From the NCBI RefSeq assembly GCF_030409715.1, contig NZ_JAUFQI010000001.1:496001-560000 (forward strand): a stretch of 64,000 nucleotides of DNA, in the 5' to 3' direction. Positions 9,823 through 17,636 of this stretch are shown piece after piece (position 1 is the stretch's first letter; the number at the start of each line of letters is the position of its first letter). This stretch comes from Reinekea marina. GTDB taxonomy: Bacteria > Pseudomonadota > Gammaproteobacteria > Pseudomonadales > Natronospirillaceae. Position numbers and translations under genes: made by a program. The notes below the pieces were generated by a model that made no database searches, was not told where the DNA came from, and saw nothing but the letters and a program-made list of their open reading frames with translations.

Positions 9823-10686
9823 ATGTCGCAATCACAACACACTCCGCCAACCTATCGGAACATTCGAACCCTCAGCCGAGGCTTGCCCGCTACCGATGGT
9901 GACGGTGTCAAACTCACGCGCATAATCGGTACGCCAACCTTAGATATGTTGGACCCGTTTTTATTGCTCGATGTGTTTGAATCCGATCAGCCGCAAGATT
10001 ACATCGGCGGGTTTCCTACACACCCACACCGCGGCTTTGAAACGGTAACTTATTTGTTAGCAGGTAACATGCGCCACAAAGACAGTGCCGGCAATGAAGG
10101 CGTTATTACTCCCGGAGGTGTGCAGTGGATGACCGCCGGGCGAGGAATAGAGCACTCTGAAATGCCCGAGCAAGTAGAAGGGTTGATGAAGGGCTTTCAG
10201 CTTTGGGTCAATTTACCAAGCCACGCCAAAATGGTGTCGCCCAGTTACCAAGAGTTTCCGCCCGAGCAAGTAGCCGTAGAGCAACACGAAAGTGGCTCGA
10301 GTATCCGAGTGATTTCAGGCACTACGAACAATGGCACCACTGGCCCAGTGATCAATGAATTTGTACGACCCAATTATATGGATGTGCAGCTGGTGGCAGG
10401 TGATGTTTTTGAGCAAAGGTTGCAGCACACCGATAACGCTTTCATTTATATGGTGGCAGGACAAGGCCAGTTAGAAGGCTCAGAACAGATGATCGAAGAA
10501 GGCATGCTGGCGGTTTTAAGTGCCGGAGATACCGTACGAATTAAAGCGCAAAGTAACAGCCGGTTTCTATTTATTTCAGGCGCACCTTTGAATGAACCCG
10601 TAGCTCGTGGTGGGCCTTTTGTAATGAATACTAAAGCCGAAGTGTTGCAAGCATTTGCCGATTACCAAAACGGCCAGTTTTTATAA
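9823..10686 (+). CDS. Pirin family protein (cupin, putative quercetinase)
   Basis: 287 aa, full-length bicupin. The metal site of the N-terminal cupin is visible: HPHRGFETVTYLL, then MRHKDSAGNEG and GRGIEHSEMP, giving the three His and one Glu expected in pirins. Strong ribosome-binding site (AAGGAGG) before the ATG. Bacterial pirins include YhhW-type quercetin 2,3-dioxygenases and redox-linked proteins. It is followed after 13 bases by a glutathionyl-hydroquinone reductase gene, so the two are probably an operon for quinone or phenolic detoxification, controlled by the divergent LysR gene. Confidence 0.92.
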   Translation: MSQSQHTPPTYRNIRTLSRGLPATDGDGVKLTRIIGTPTLDMLDPFLLLDVFESDQPQDYIGGFPTHPHRGFETVTYLLAGNMRHKDSAGNEGVITPGGVQWMTAGRGIEHSEMPEQVEGLMKGFQLWVNLPSHAKMVSPSYQEFPPEQVAVEQHESGSSIRVISGTTNNGTTGPVINEFVRPNYMDVQLVAGDVFEQRLQHTDNAFIYMVAGQGQLEGSEQMIEEGMLAVLSAGDTVRIKAQSNSRFLFISGAPLNEPVARGGPFVMNTKAEVLQAFADYQNGQFL

Positions 10687-10699
10687 TTAGGAGAATGGA

Positions 10700-11677
10700 A
10701 TGGGTTTATTAGTAGAAGGCCAATGGCACACAGACTGGTACGATACCAAAGCCACCAACGGCCGATTTAAACGCAAAGACTCAAGCTTTCGTCACTGGGT
10801 GACCAAAGATGGTTCGGCAGGGCCAACCGGTGACGCTGGTTTTAAAGCCGAGAAAGATCGATATCACCTTTATGTTTCGTTGGCTTGCCCTTGGGCGCAT
10901 CGAACCTTAATTATTAGATCGTTAAAGGGGCTAGAAGATTTCATTTCGGTATCGGTGGTCAATGCTTATATGGCCGATGAAGGGTGGACCTTTAATGCTG
11001 GCAATGAGGTGGTGGCAGATTTTATAAACCACAAGCAGCGCTTACATGAAATTTATACCTTAGCGAAGCCAGATTACACCGGCCGTGTAACTGTACCGGT
11101 GTTATGGGATAAAAAACACAACACCATCGTCAGCAATGAGTCGTCAGAAATTATTCGCATGTTTAACAGTGCCTTTGATGATTTAGGAGCCAAAGAGGGT
11201 GACTTTTACCCCAAAGCACTGCGCTCAAACATTGATGCGGTTAACGAATTTGTGTACCCCAATATTAACAATGGCGTGTATCGCGCTGGCTTTGCGACAA
11301 CACCAGAAGCCTATGAAGAAGCCGTAACGGAACTGTTTGAAGCGCTCGATTCTGTGGAAAACATACTGAGTAAGCAGCGGTATTTAACCGGGCCGAGCAT
11401 TACTGAAGCCGATTGGCGCTTGTTTACCACCTTAGTACGCTTTGATGCCGTTTACGTTGGGCATTTTAAGTGCAATATTCGCCGCATTGTCGATTACCCA
11501 AATATTTGGGGTTACTTGAAAGAGTTGTACCAAGTGGAAGGCGTGGCCGCAACGGTAAGTATTCCCAATATCAAAGAACATTACTACGCGAGCCACGATA
11601 TGATAAACCCAACTCGTATCATCCCTGTTGGGCCAATGTTAGATTTCACCGAACCGCATGGTCGGGATGCATTGTAA
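10700..11677 (+). CDS. Glutathionyl-hydroquinone reductase (xi-class GST, YqjG-like)
   Basis: 325 aa, the usual length for xi-class glutathione transferases. The catalytic motif SLACPWAHRTLIIRSLKGLE includes the conserved Cys of CPWA; a C-terminal helical GST domain follows (about residues 170-300, with YLTGPSITEADWRLFTTLVRFD). These enzymes reduce glutathionyl-hydroquinones in the cytoplasm. The start ATG has TAGGAGA upstream and lies 13 bases after the pirin gene; the pirin/YqjG/LysR grouping is a recognised neighbourhood. Confidence 0.93.
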   Translation: MGLLVEGQWHTDWYDTKATNGRFKRKDSSFRHWVTKDGSAGPTGDAGFKAEKDRYHLYVSLACPWAHRTLIIRSLKGLEDFISVSVVNAYMADEGWTFNAGNEVVADFINHKQRLHEIYTLAKPDYTGRVTVPVLWDKKHNTIVSNESSEIIRMFNSAFDDLGAKEGDFYPKALRSNIDAVNEFVYPNINNGVYRAGFATTPEAYEEAVTELFEALDSVENILSKQRYLTGPSITEADWRLFTTLVRFDAVYVGHFKCNIRRIVDYPNIWGYLKELYQVEGVAATVSIPNIKEHYYASHDMINPTRIIPVGPMLDFTEPHGRDAL

Positions 11678-11678
11678 C

Positions 11679-12611
11679 TTAGAGTGAAGACGCCTGAGCC
11701 GTTGCAAAGGCGTCTAAAAATAGGTTAACTTTTTGATCCGTGCGGCCTGTATTTCGTGTCACCAGTACATGGTCAACGCTGTAAAAGCGGCGTTCGGGTT
11801 GTAGTAGGCGTATATCACCGCGGTCTATAAAAGTTTGAATAAAGCTCAATGGGAAAAAGCCCAAATACTTTCCCGATAAAATGAGTGGGGTGCGGGTTTC
11901 AAACTGATAAGCGCGCGCGGCCAAATTCATTTTTTCAAACTGCTTTAAACCGCTCAGGTTAACATCAACACCAGGGTGAACAGTTTGGCAGTTGTAAACC
12001 TCATCGTCGCTGATGTGTTGATCTTCTTTTTCAAACAAAGGGTGCTGTTTGCCAATGCACAAATAATAGGGTTCGGTGTAGCATTGTTGATAACTTAAAC
12101 CGTCTATATGGCGGTATTCTGGAATAATACCGATATCTGCTTCGGCGTTTAAAATGGCTTGTTCAATATTGGGAATGGTGTCGGCATTTATTGCCGGTTG
12201 TACATTGGGCGCACGTTCTTGCATTTGAGCGATCACGTCGGCTAATCGTAATTGGTTCGATAGTGCAACTTGATCGGAACATAAAATTGAAATTTCGCCG
12301 TTTAGCTCGTTGTCTAAGTTTTGCACTTGCAAAGCAAAATCGTTTAACGCCCTAAACATCACTAAAGAGGCTTCGTAAACGGCTTTGCCTTCCTCGGTTA
12401 ACGAAAACCCACCGCGACCACGGCTGGCCAATTTAACATTCATCCGAGTTTCTAAATTAGACATGTGCACACTGATGGTTGAACGCGTTATATTAAGAAC
12501 CGGTTCGGCTGCAGCGAAACCACCGCAATCAACAACAACTTTAAAAATACGCAGCAGCCTTAAATCGTATTCAGAGACAGGGCGCGGAATGAGCGCGTGT
12601 TTGGAAGCCAT
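11679..12611 (-). CDS. LysR-family regulator, probable gab regulator
   Basis: 310 aa. The DNA-binding domain is at residues 13-75 (YDLRLLRIFKVVVDCGGFAAAEPVLNITRSTISVHMSNLETRM), followed by a LysR substrate-binding domain. It is divergent from gabD across about 125 bp, which suggests control of the gabDT genes, and converges on the quinone-reductase gene with one base between stops. Regulation of gabDT is inferred from position only. Confidence 0.9.
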   Translation of the reverse strand: MASKHALIPRPVSEYDLRLLRIFKVVVDCGGFAAAEPVLNITRSTISVHMSNLETRMNVKLASRGRGGFSLTEEGKAVYEASLVMFRALNDFALQVQNLDNELNGEISILCSDQVALSNQLRLADVIAQMQERAPNVQPAINADTIPNIEQAILNAEADIGIIPEYRHIDGLSYQQCYTEPYYLCIGKQHPLFEKEDQHISDDEVYNCQTVHPGVDVNLSGLKQFEKMNLAARAYQFETRTPLILSGKYLGFFPLSFIQTFIDRGDIRLLQPERRFYSVDHVLVTRNTGRTDQKVNLFLDAFATAQASSL

Positions 12612-12736
12612 AGGTCTGTCGACATAATGTTTTAATTACATCAAACAATAGTTTGAATGTTTTATATTTACCAGAAGTATTTTTTACTTTTCAATAGGTG
12701 CAGCAATCTGCACATATCCGAAAGAGGAGCTTTACT

Positions 12737-14188
12737 GTGACGATTAACTCGAATTTACTGGGATTAGGTTCATTTGTAGATGGCCAATGGGTTCAAGCCG
12801 GTCCTAAATTCAGTGTGACCAACCCCGCTACGGGCGAAGAAATTGCAAAAGTGTCCGACGCAGATGCTCAACTTGCCGAGCAAGCCATCGCCGCCGCTAA
12901 AAAAGCATTGCCGGCTTGGCGTGCAAAATCGGCCGGAGAGCGTGCCTCAATTTTGCGTAAGTGGTTTAACCTCATGATGGAACACCAGCACGATCTGGGT
13001 GTCATCATGACGTTAGAGCAAGGCAAACCTTTAGCCGAAGCCAAAGGCGAAGTGGCCTATGGTGCTTCCTTTGTAGAGTGGTTTGCCGAAGAAGGAAAGC
13101 GCATTTACGGAGAAACCATTCCAGCGCCTTCTGGTGATAAACGTTTAATGGTTATCAAACAACCGGTTGGTGTCGTTGCATCCATTACGCCATGGAATTT
13201 TCCAAGCTCAATGATAACCCGTAAGGCCGCTCCGGCCTTAGCCGCTGGGTGTACATTTATCATTCGCCCCTCTGAATTAACGCCGCTGTCGGCTACGGCG
13301 CTGGCAAAATTGGCTGAGCAAGCTGGCATTCCTGCGGGCGTGTTCAATGTGATCGTAGGTACCGATGCCAAAGGCATTGGCGAAGTGTTTACGCAACACC
13401 CCGATGTAGCAAAATTCTCTTTTACCGGCTCTACCGCTGTAGGCAAGCAACTCATCGCGCAATCGGCCAGTACGGTTAAAAAAGTGTCAATGGAGCTGGG
13501 GGGTAACGCGCCCTTTATTGTTTTTGATGATGCCGACTTAGATGCCGCCGTTAAAGGTGCAATGGCATCAAAATACAGAAATGCCGGTCAAACCTGCGTT
13601 TGCGCAAATAGAATTTTAGTGCAGGAAAGCATTCACGATGCATTTGTTGAGAAATTTCAAGCCGCGGTGGCCGAATTAAAAGTAGGGCATGGCTTGGAAG
13701 ATGGCACCACCATTGGGCCCTTAATTCACGAAAAGGCACTACAAAATATTCATAAGCGCATCGAAGAGTCGGTAGCACAGGGTGCAAAGGTACGCGTTGG
13801 CGGCCAGCCGCATGAGCGTGGCGGTTCATTTTATACACCAACCATTTTAACCGATGTCTCTAATGATATGCCTATTGCGTCTCAGGAAATATTCGGTCCT
13901 GTTGCGCCGATCATTAAATTCAAAACCGAAGCAGAAGCCATTGCCATTGCTAACGATACGGATTTTGGGTTGGCGGCGTATTTTTACGCGCGTGATATTG
14001 GCCGAGTATGGCGAGTGTCTGAAGGTTTGGAATACGGCATGGTGGGTATTAACGAAGGTATTTTATCGAATGTCGCGGCACCTTTCGGAGGCATGAAGTC
14101 TTCGGGCTTAGGCCGAGAAGGGTCGCGTCATGGCATCGAAGAGTATATTGAAATGAAGTACTTATGTTTAGGCGGTATAGACGCATAA
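12737..14188 (+). CDS. gabD: NADP-type succinate-semialdehyde dehydrogenase
   Basis: 483 aa from a GTG at 12737, chosen because AAAGAGGAG lies just upstream and the length then equals GabD of enterobacteria; an upstream ATG at 12698 overlaps that ribosome-binding site. Aldehyde dehydrogenase features are complete: FSFTGSTAVGKQL for cofactor binding, MELGGNAPFIV with the general-base Glu, and NAGQTCVCANRI with the nucleophilic Cys. It oxidises succinate semialdehyde to succinate. It precedes gabT by 16 bases, giving the GABA degradation pair. Confidence 0.95.
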   Translation: MTINSNLLGLGSFVDGQWVQAGPKFSVTNPATGEEIAKVSDADAQLAEQAIAAAKKALPAWRAKSAGERASILRKWFNLMMEHQHDLGVIMTLEQGKPLAEAKGEVAYGASFVEWFAEEGKRIYGETIPAPSGDKRLMVIKQPVGVVASITPWNFPSSMITRKAAPALAAGCTFIIRPSELTPLSATALAKLAEQAGIPAGVFNVIVGTDAKGIGEVFTQHPDVAKFSFTGSTAVGKQLIAQSASTVKKVSMELGGNAPFIVFDDADLDAAVKGAMASKYRNAGQTCVCANRILVQESIHDAFVEKFQAAVAELKVGHGLEDGTTIGPLIHEKALQNIHKRIEESVAQGAKVRVGGQPHERGGSFYTPTILTDVSNDMPIASQEIFGPVAPIIKFKTEAEAIAIANDTDFGLAAYFYARDIGRVWRVSEGLEYGMVGINEGILSNVAAPFGGMKSSGLGREGSRHGIEEYIEMKYLCLGGIDA

Positions 14189-14204
14189 TATCGAGGATAC
14201 AAGA

Positions 14205-15488
14205 GTGAGTAACAACCAAAAACTGCAAGAACGCAAAAGCAACGCTATTGCGCGAGGTATGGGTAACCTTTATTCATCGTTTGTCACACACGCAAAAAAT
14301 GCAGAACTGTGGGATGCCGATGGAAACCGATACATCGACTTCGCCACAGGCATAGCGGTGTGTAACACCGGTCACAGTCACCCTAAGGTTGTCGAAGCCG
14401 TGCAAAAGCAAGTGGCTAATTTTTCACATACTTGTTTAATGGTAAACCCTTACGAGCAGGCCGTAGAATTGGCTGAAAAGCTCAACACTCTTGTACCGGG
14501 TGATACACCTAAAAAGTCTATTTTTGTAAGTACAGGTGCAGAAGCGGTCGAAAACGCCGTGAAAATTGCACGCGCTTACACCGGGCGGCGTGGAACCATT
14601 GCATTTGCCGGTGGTTTCCATGGCCGTACGAACCTCAGTATGGCGTTAACAGGGAAAACCGTCCCGTATAAACATTTATTCGGGCCGTTCCCTGGCGATA
14701 TTTACCACGCACCTTACCCTATGGCGATGCATGGCATTACAGTAGAAGATTCGATTCGTGGCATTGAAACCCTGTTTAAAACCAGCATCGAAGCCCGCGA
14801 TGTGGCGGCCATTATTATTGAACCTGTTCAAGGTGAAGGCGGCTTTTACGCCGCACCGGTTTCGCTGTTAACCTATTTGCGAAAGCTGTGTGATGAAGAA
14901 GGCATCGTCCTAATTATTGATGAAGTGCAATCGGGCTTTGGCCGCACGGGCACCTTCTTTAACTTGGAACGCGCCGGAATTGAAGCCGACATTATGACCA
15001 TGGCCAAGGGGATAGCCGGTGGTTATCCCATTTCAGCCGTGTGTGGTAAAGCCGCCATTATGGACGCGCCGTTACCGGGTGGTTTAGGCGGCACCTATGG
15101 TGGTTCTCCTGTTGGTTGTGCGGCCGCGTTAGCCGTTTTAGATATCATCGAGGAAGAAGGATTGGTGCAAAGAGCCAATGAAATAGGCGCACAATTTGAA
15201 AAACGCATTCAAGCAGTATCCAAAAAATACCCAGACCTGGTTGGTGATATTCGCATTAACGGTGCCATGATCGCCATGGAGCTTGTGACTAACGGAGAGG
15301 CGAAGCAACCGAACACCGAGGTCACCCAACAAATTATTGCGCACGCGCAAGAAGCGGGACTCGTCTTATTATCTTGTGGTTACTACGGCAATGTCATTCG
15401 TTTCTTGCCAGCATTAACCATAACCGATGAATTGATCGCCGAAGGCTTTGATAAATTTGATGCGCTGCTAGCGAAGGTACTTACATAG
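14205..15488 (+). CDS. gabT: 4-aminobutyrate aminotransferase
   Basis: 427 aa class-III PLP aminotransferase. GTG start with a GAGG ribosome-binding site 16 bases after gabD. The PLP region is intact: IIDEVQSGFGRTG, then TMAKGIAGGYPISAVCG with the Schiff-base Lys; the N-terminal DGNRYIDFATGIAVCNTGHSHPKV is typical of GabT. It transfers the amino group of GABA to 2-oxoglutarate, feeding GabD. A close alternative such as 5-aminovalerate aminotransferase (DavT) cannot be excluded from sequence alone. Confidence 0.94.
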   Translation: MSNNQKLQERKSNAIARGMGNLYSSFVTHAKNAELWDADGNRYIDFATGIAVCNTGHSHPKVVEAVQKQVANFSHTCLMVNPYEQAVELAEKLNTLVPGDTPKKSIFVSTGAEAVENAVKIARAYTGRRGTIAFAGGFHGRTNLSMALTGKTVPYKHLFGPFPGDIYHAPYPMAMHGITVEDSIRGIETLFKTSIEARDVAAIIIEPVQGEGGFYAAPVSLLTYLRKLCDEEGIVLIIDEVQSGFGRTGTFFNLERAGIEADIMTMAKGIAGGYPISAVCGKAAIMDAPLPGGLGGTYGGSPVGCAAALAVLDIIEEEGLVQRANEIGAQFEKRIQAVSKKYPDLVGDIRINGAMIAMELVTNGEAKQPNTEVTQQIIAHAQEAGLVLLSCGYYGNVIRFLPALTITDELIAEGFDKFDALLAKVLT

Positions 15489-15496
15489 GGCATTTT

Positions 15497-15732
15497 ATGA
15501 TGTCCGTAGAACCAGCCTACATACCTCGATAGGTTCATTGCAAATTGATGATGCGGTCGTTACGTTAACCAATAATGATCAGGGTGTTATTTCGTTAAAG
15601 CTCGGCCAATCAACGCAACTTAAAGGCTGTACCTTAACTTACTTATGGCGCAACGAGCCTTACCCAGTTAAAAAGGGTGTAAGTAACGAAAACCCAAAAG
15701 CGCACGTTCAGCTGCTTTATGATTGCCTTTAG
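15497..15732 (+). pseudogene. Short unrecognised reading frames after gabT, possibly a gene remnant
   Basis: An ATG ATG at 15497 opens an 11-codon frame (MMSVEPAYIPR) ending at 15532; another frame, usable from a TTG at 15538, gives about 64 aa (starting LQIDDAVVTLTNNDQGVISLKL, ending HVQLLYDCL). The second frame is open through the first, so a single frameshift could join them into one protein of about 78 aa. I recognise no family. A frameshifted small gene or chance frame are both possible. Confidence 0.25.
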
Positions 15733-15754
15733 GTTATCCAATGCTGATGTAGGT

Positions 15755-15792
15755 CCTATTGTTCAAAAATTCTGAACAGTTTGAACAATAGG
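15755..15792. promoter_or_regulatory. Perfect 13-bp inverted repeat, probable activator site upstream of the second permease pair
   Basis: CCTATTGTTCAAA (15755-15767) and TTTGAACAATAGG (15780-15792) are exact reverse complements around a 12-base spacer that itself contains CTGAACAG. The same TGTTCA/TGAACA half-sites cluster upstream of glpS. It lies 125-162 bp upstream of the GG of a sigma-54 promoter, as expected of an enhancer-type site for the adjacent sigma-54 activator. Confidence 0.6.
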
Positions 15793-15858
15793 GTGAACAC
15801 TTCTTAGCTTTTAAAGCAGGTACCGGATCATAATTAAACGGTTTGGTTTTTAGCAAAG

Positions 15859-15875
15859 CCCCATGAACTATGGGG
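15859..15875. repeat. Small hairpin CCCCAT-5-ATGGGG
   Basis: A six-base perfect stem with a GAACT loop, extended imperfectly by GCAA on the left and TTGC on the right. No U-tract follows. It lies between the enhancer-like site and the sigma-54 promoter; it could be a weak terminator for read-through from gabT or a protein site. Confidence 0.3.
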
Positions 15876-15915
15876 TTGCTCTAATCGAGTATTAACAGTT
15901 CGACGATTGAAAGTT

Positions 15916-15931
15916 TGGCCTAATTGTTGCA
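15916..15931 (+). promoter_or_regulatory. Sigma-54 (-24/-12) promoter for the second permease pair
   Basis: TGGCCTAATTGTTGCA has GG at 15917-15918 and GC at 15929-15930 with exactly ten bases between, and matches TGGC-N8-TTGCA of the RpoN consensus. Transcription would start near 15942, 25 bases before the ATG at 15967. This also argues against the in-frame upstream ATG at 15907 as translation start. Confidence 0.65.
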
Positions 15932-15966
15932 ATTTTAACGCACTCTTTGGCAACTGGGCTTTAAGC

Positions 15967-16818
15967 ATGACAAAAGTAAACAATAACCTTGCTTGGTTGC
16001 TCGTATTGCCAGCGTTGCTGCTGTTGGCCTTAGTTGTGTTAATACCACTTACAATGGTATTTAACTTTTCCTTTCACGATATCTTCACGCAAGATTTTAA
16101 AACTTGGGTCGGCGCTCAATGGTATCGTGATATTTTAGGTTCAAGCCACTTCTACGCAAGCTTGGGTCGCAGTCTGCTGTATTCATTGTTGGTCTTGATC
16201 ATTGAAATACCATTAGGCATTTTATTAGCGTTATCACTGCCAAGGCGAAACGCTTTTGTTGCTTTATTTTTGGTCATTTTGTCGTTACCACTATTGGTGC
16301 CCTGGAATATTATTCCCATGCTCTGGCACGTGCTGATTAGTTCCGATTCGTTTGTTGCCGTGTTCGCGGCGTTTGGGGTTGATCTAGATTGGAAGTTCAA
16401 TCCAATTCATACTTGGATTGTGTTGATTCTAATGGACGTTTGGCATTGGACCAGTTTAGTCTTGTTGCTGTGCTATGCCGGTTTATCGACCATTCCTAAA
16501 GAGTATTATCAGGCCGCTGCCATCGATAAGGCGTCACGTTGGACCGTTTTCAAAGTGGTTGAATTTCCGAGAATAATCGGCGTGTTACTTATGGCATTGC
16601 TATTGAGATTTATGGACAGTTTTATGAGCTACACCGAAGCCTTTAGCTTAAATGCAGGCGGACCTAAAAACGCAACCATGTTTTTAGCGATGGATTTAGC
16701 CGAATCTATCAAGGCGTTTGATTACGGCCCAGCTTCGGCAAGGTCTATGATTTACTTCATTATAATATTAACCGTCGTTTGGTTTTTCAAAGTGGCTCAG
16801 AAAAAATATGAACATTAA
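15967..16818 (+). CDS. ABC transporter permease, second GlpP-like paralogue
   Basis: 283 aa, about six TM helices, MalF-type permease. The EAA loop is visible (EYYQAAAIDKASRWTVFKVVEFPRI), which contacts the ATPase. It is clearly paralogous to the GlpP encoded at 22078: shared blocks include LVLPA, IEIPLGI, LMDVWHWT, LLCYAGL/LLCYSGL and LRFMDSFM. The ATG at 15967 is chosen because a longer start at 15907 would overlap the sigma-54 promoter. It overlaps the next permease gene by 11 bases. No ATPase or binding protein accompanies this pair, so it may borrow GlpS/GlpT and GlpV from the main operon (inference). Confidence 0.85.
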   Translation: MTKVNNNLAWLLVLPALLLLALVVLIPLTMVFNFSFHDIFTQDFKTWVGAQWYRDILGSSHFYASLGRSLLYSLLVLIIEIPLGILLALSLPRRNAFVALFLVILSLPLLVPWNIIPMLWHVLISSDSFVAVFAAFGVDLDWKFNPIHTWIVLILMDVWHWTSLVLLLCYAGLSTIPKEYYQAAAIDKASRWTVFKVVEFPRIIGVLLMALLLRFMDSFMSYTEAFSLNAGGPKNATMFLAMDLAESIKAFDYGPASARSMIYFIIILTVVWFFKVAQKKYEH

Positions 16819-17632
16819 TTCAAAAAACCAACGGGCTCTTTGGTCTGTATTAAAACGCATGCCGGTCGTTGCGTTTAGTTTTTTTGTCATTTGGCCGCTG
16901 GTGCCTATCTTTTATTTAAGCTTTCAATCGACGCTTGAGCATCCAAGTATTGAGGCAGGCCAATGGACACTCCTTAATTTCCAGCATCTATTTAAAAACG
17001 AAGCCTTAGTAAACTCTATAGTTAATTCCCTCACCTACGTAGCACTAAACATTGCAATAACCTTACCGGTTGCGTTGCCGGCCGCCTATGGTTTTGCAAG
17101 ATACCGTTTTATAGGCGATAAACACGTGTTTTTGTGGTTGTTAGCCTGTCGAATGACACCGCCGGTGGTGATGGTTTTCCCGGTATTTCAGTTGTTCTCG
17201 GCTTTAGGGTTAGTCAACTCACCTCTGGCTATTGCGCTCGCACATTGCCTGTTTACGGTACCCATCACCATTTGGATTCTAGAAAGTTTTATTTCTGCGA
17301 TTCCAAAAGAATTTGATGAAACGGCTTTTATCGATGGCTACTCATTTTTGGGATTCTTCTTTAAGTTACTGGTGCCAACGCTAAAGCCAGGCATTGCCGT
17401 TGCAGCCTTCTTTTGCTTTATGTTTTCTTGGGTAGAGGTCGTATTTGCACGCATTCTGACGGTAACCAACGGCAAGCCAATTAGCATGGCGATATCGTCA
17501 TTATTTAGTTTTCAAACTGATATGGGGTTGGTCATGGCCATGTCGTTGTTGTCTATTGTACCCGGGGCCATTCTAATGTTTCTTATGCGCCACCATTTAT
17601 CAGCCGGGTTCATGGTGGGTGGCGCACGTTAG
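16808..17632 (+). CDS. ABC transporter permease, second GlpQ-like paralogue
   Basis: 274 aa, six TM helices, MalG-type permease with EAA loop IPKEFDETAFIDGYSFLGFFFKLLVPTLKPG. It is paralogous to GlpQ at 22953: ALPAAYGFARYRFIGDKHVFLWLLACRM corresponds to ALPAAYAFSRYKFIGDKHLFFWLLTNRM. Its start overlaps the upstream permease by 11 bases, so they are co-translated. Its stop faces the stop of the sigma-54 activator gene across 4 bases. Likely an alternative membrane channel for glycerol or a related polyol. Confidence 0.85.
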   Translation: MNINSKNQRALWSVLKRMPVVAFSFFVIWPLVPIFYLSFQSTLEHPSIEAGQWTLLNFQHLFKNEALVNSIVNSLTYVALNIAITLPVALPAAYGFARYRFIGDKHVFLWLLACRMTPPVVMVFPVFQLFSALGLVNSPLAIALAHCLFTVPITIWILESFISAIPKEFDETAFIDGYSFLGFFFKLLVPTLKPGIAVAAFFCFMFSWVEVVFARILTVTNGKPISMAISSLFSFQTDMGLVMAMSLLSIVPGAILMFLMRHHLSAGFMVGGAR

Positions 17633-17636
17633 CCTA

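Noticed and set aside
15907..15966. N-terminal extension of the first permease from ATG 15907
   Set aside because: It would overlap the -24/-12 promoter and has no ribosome-binding site.
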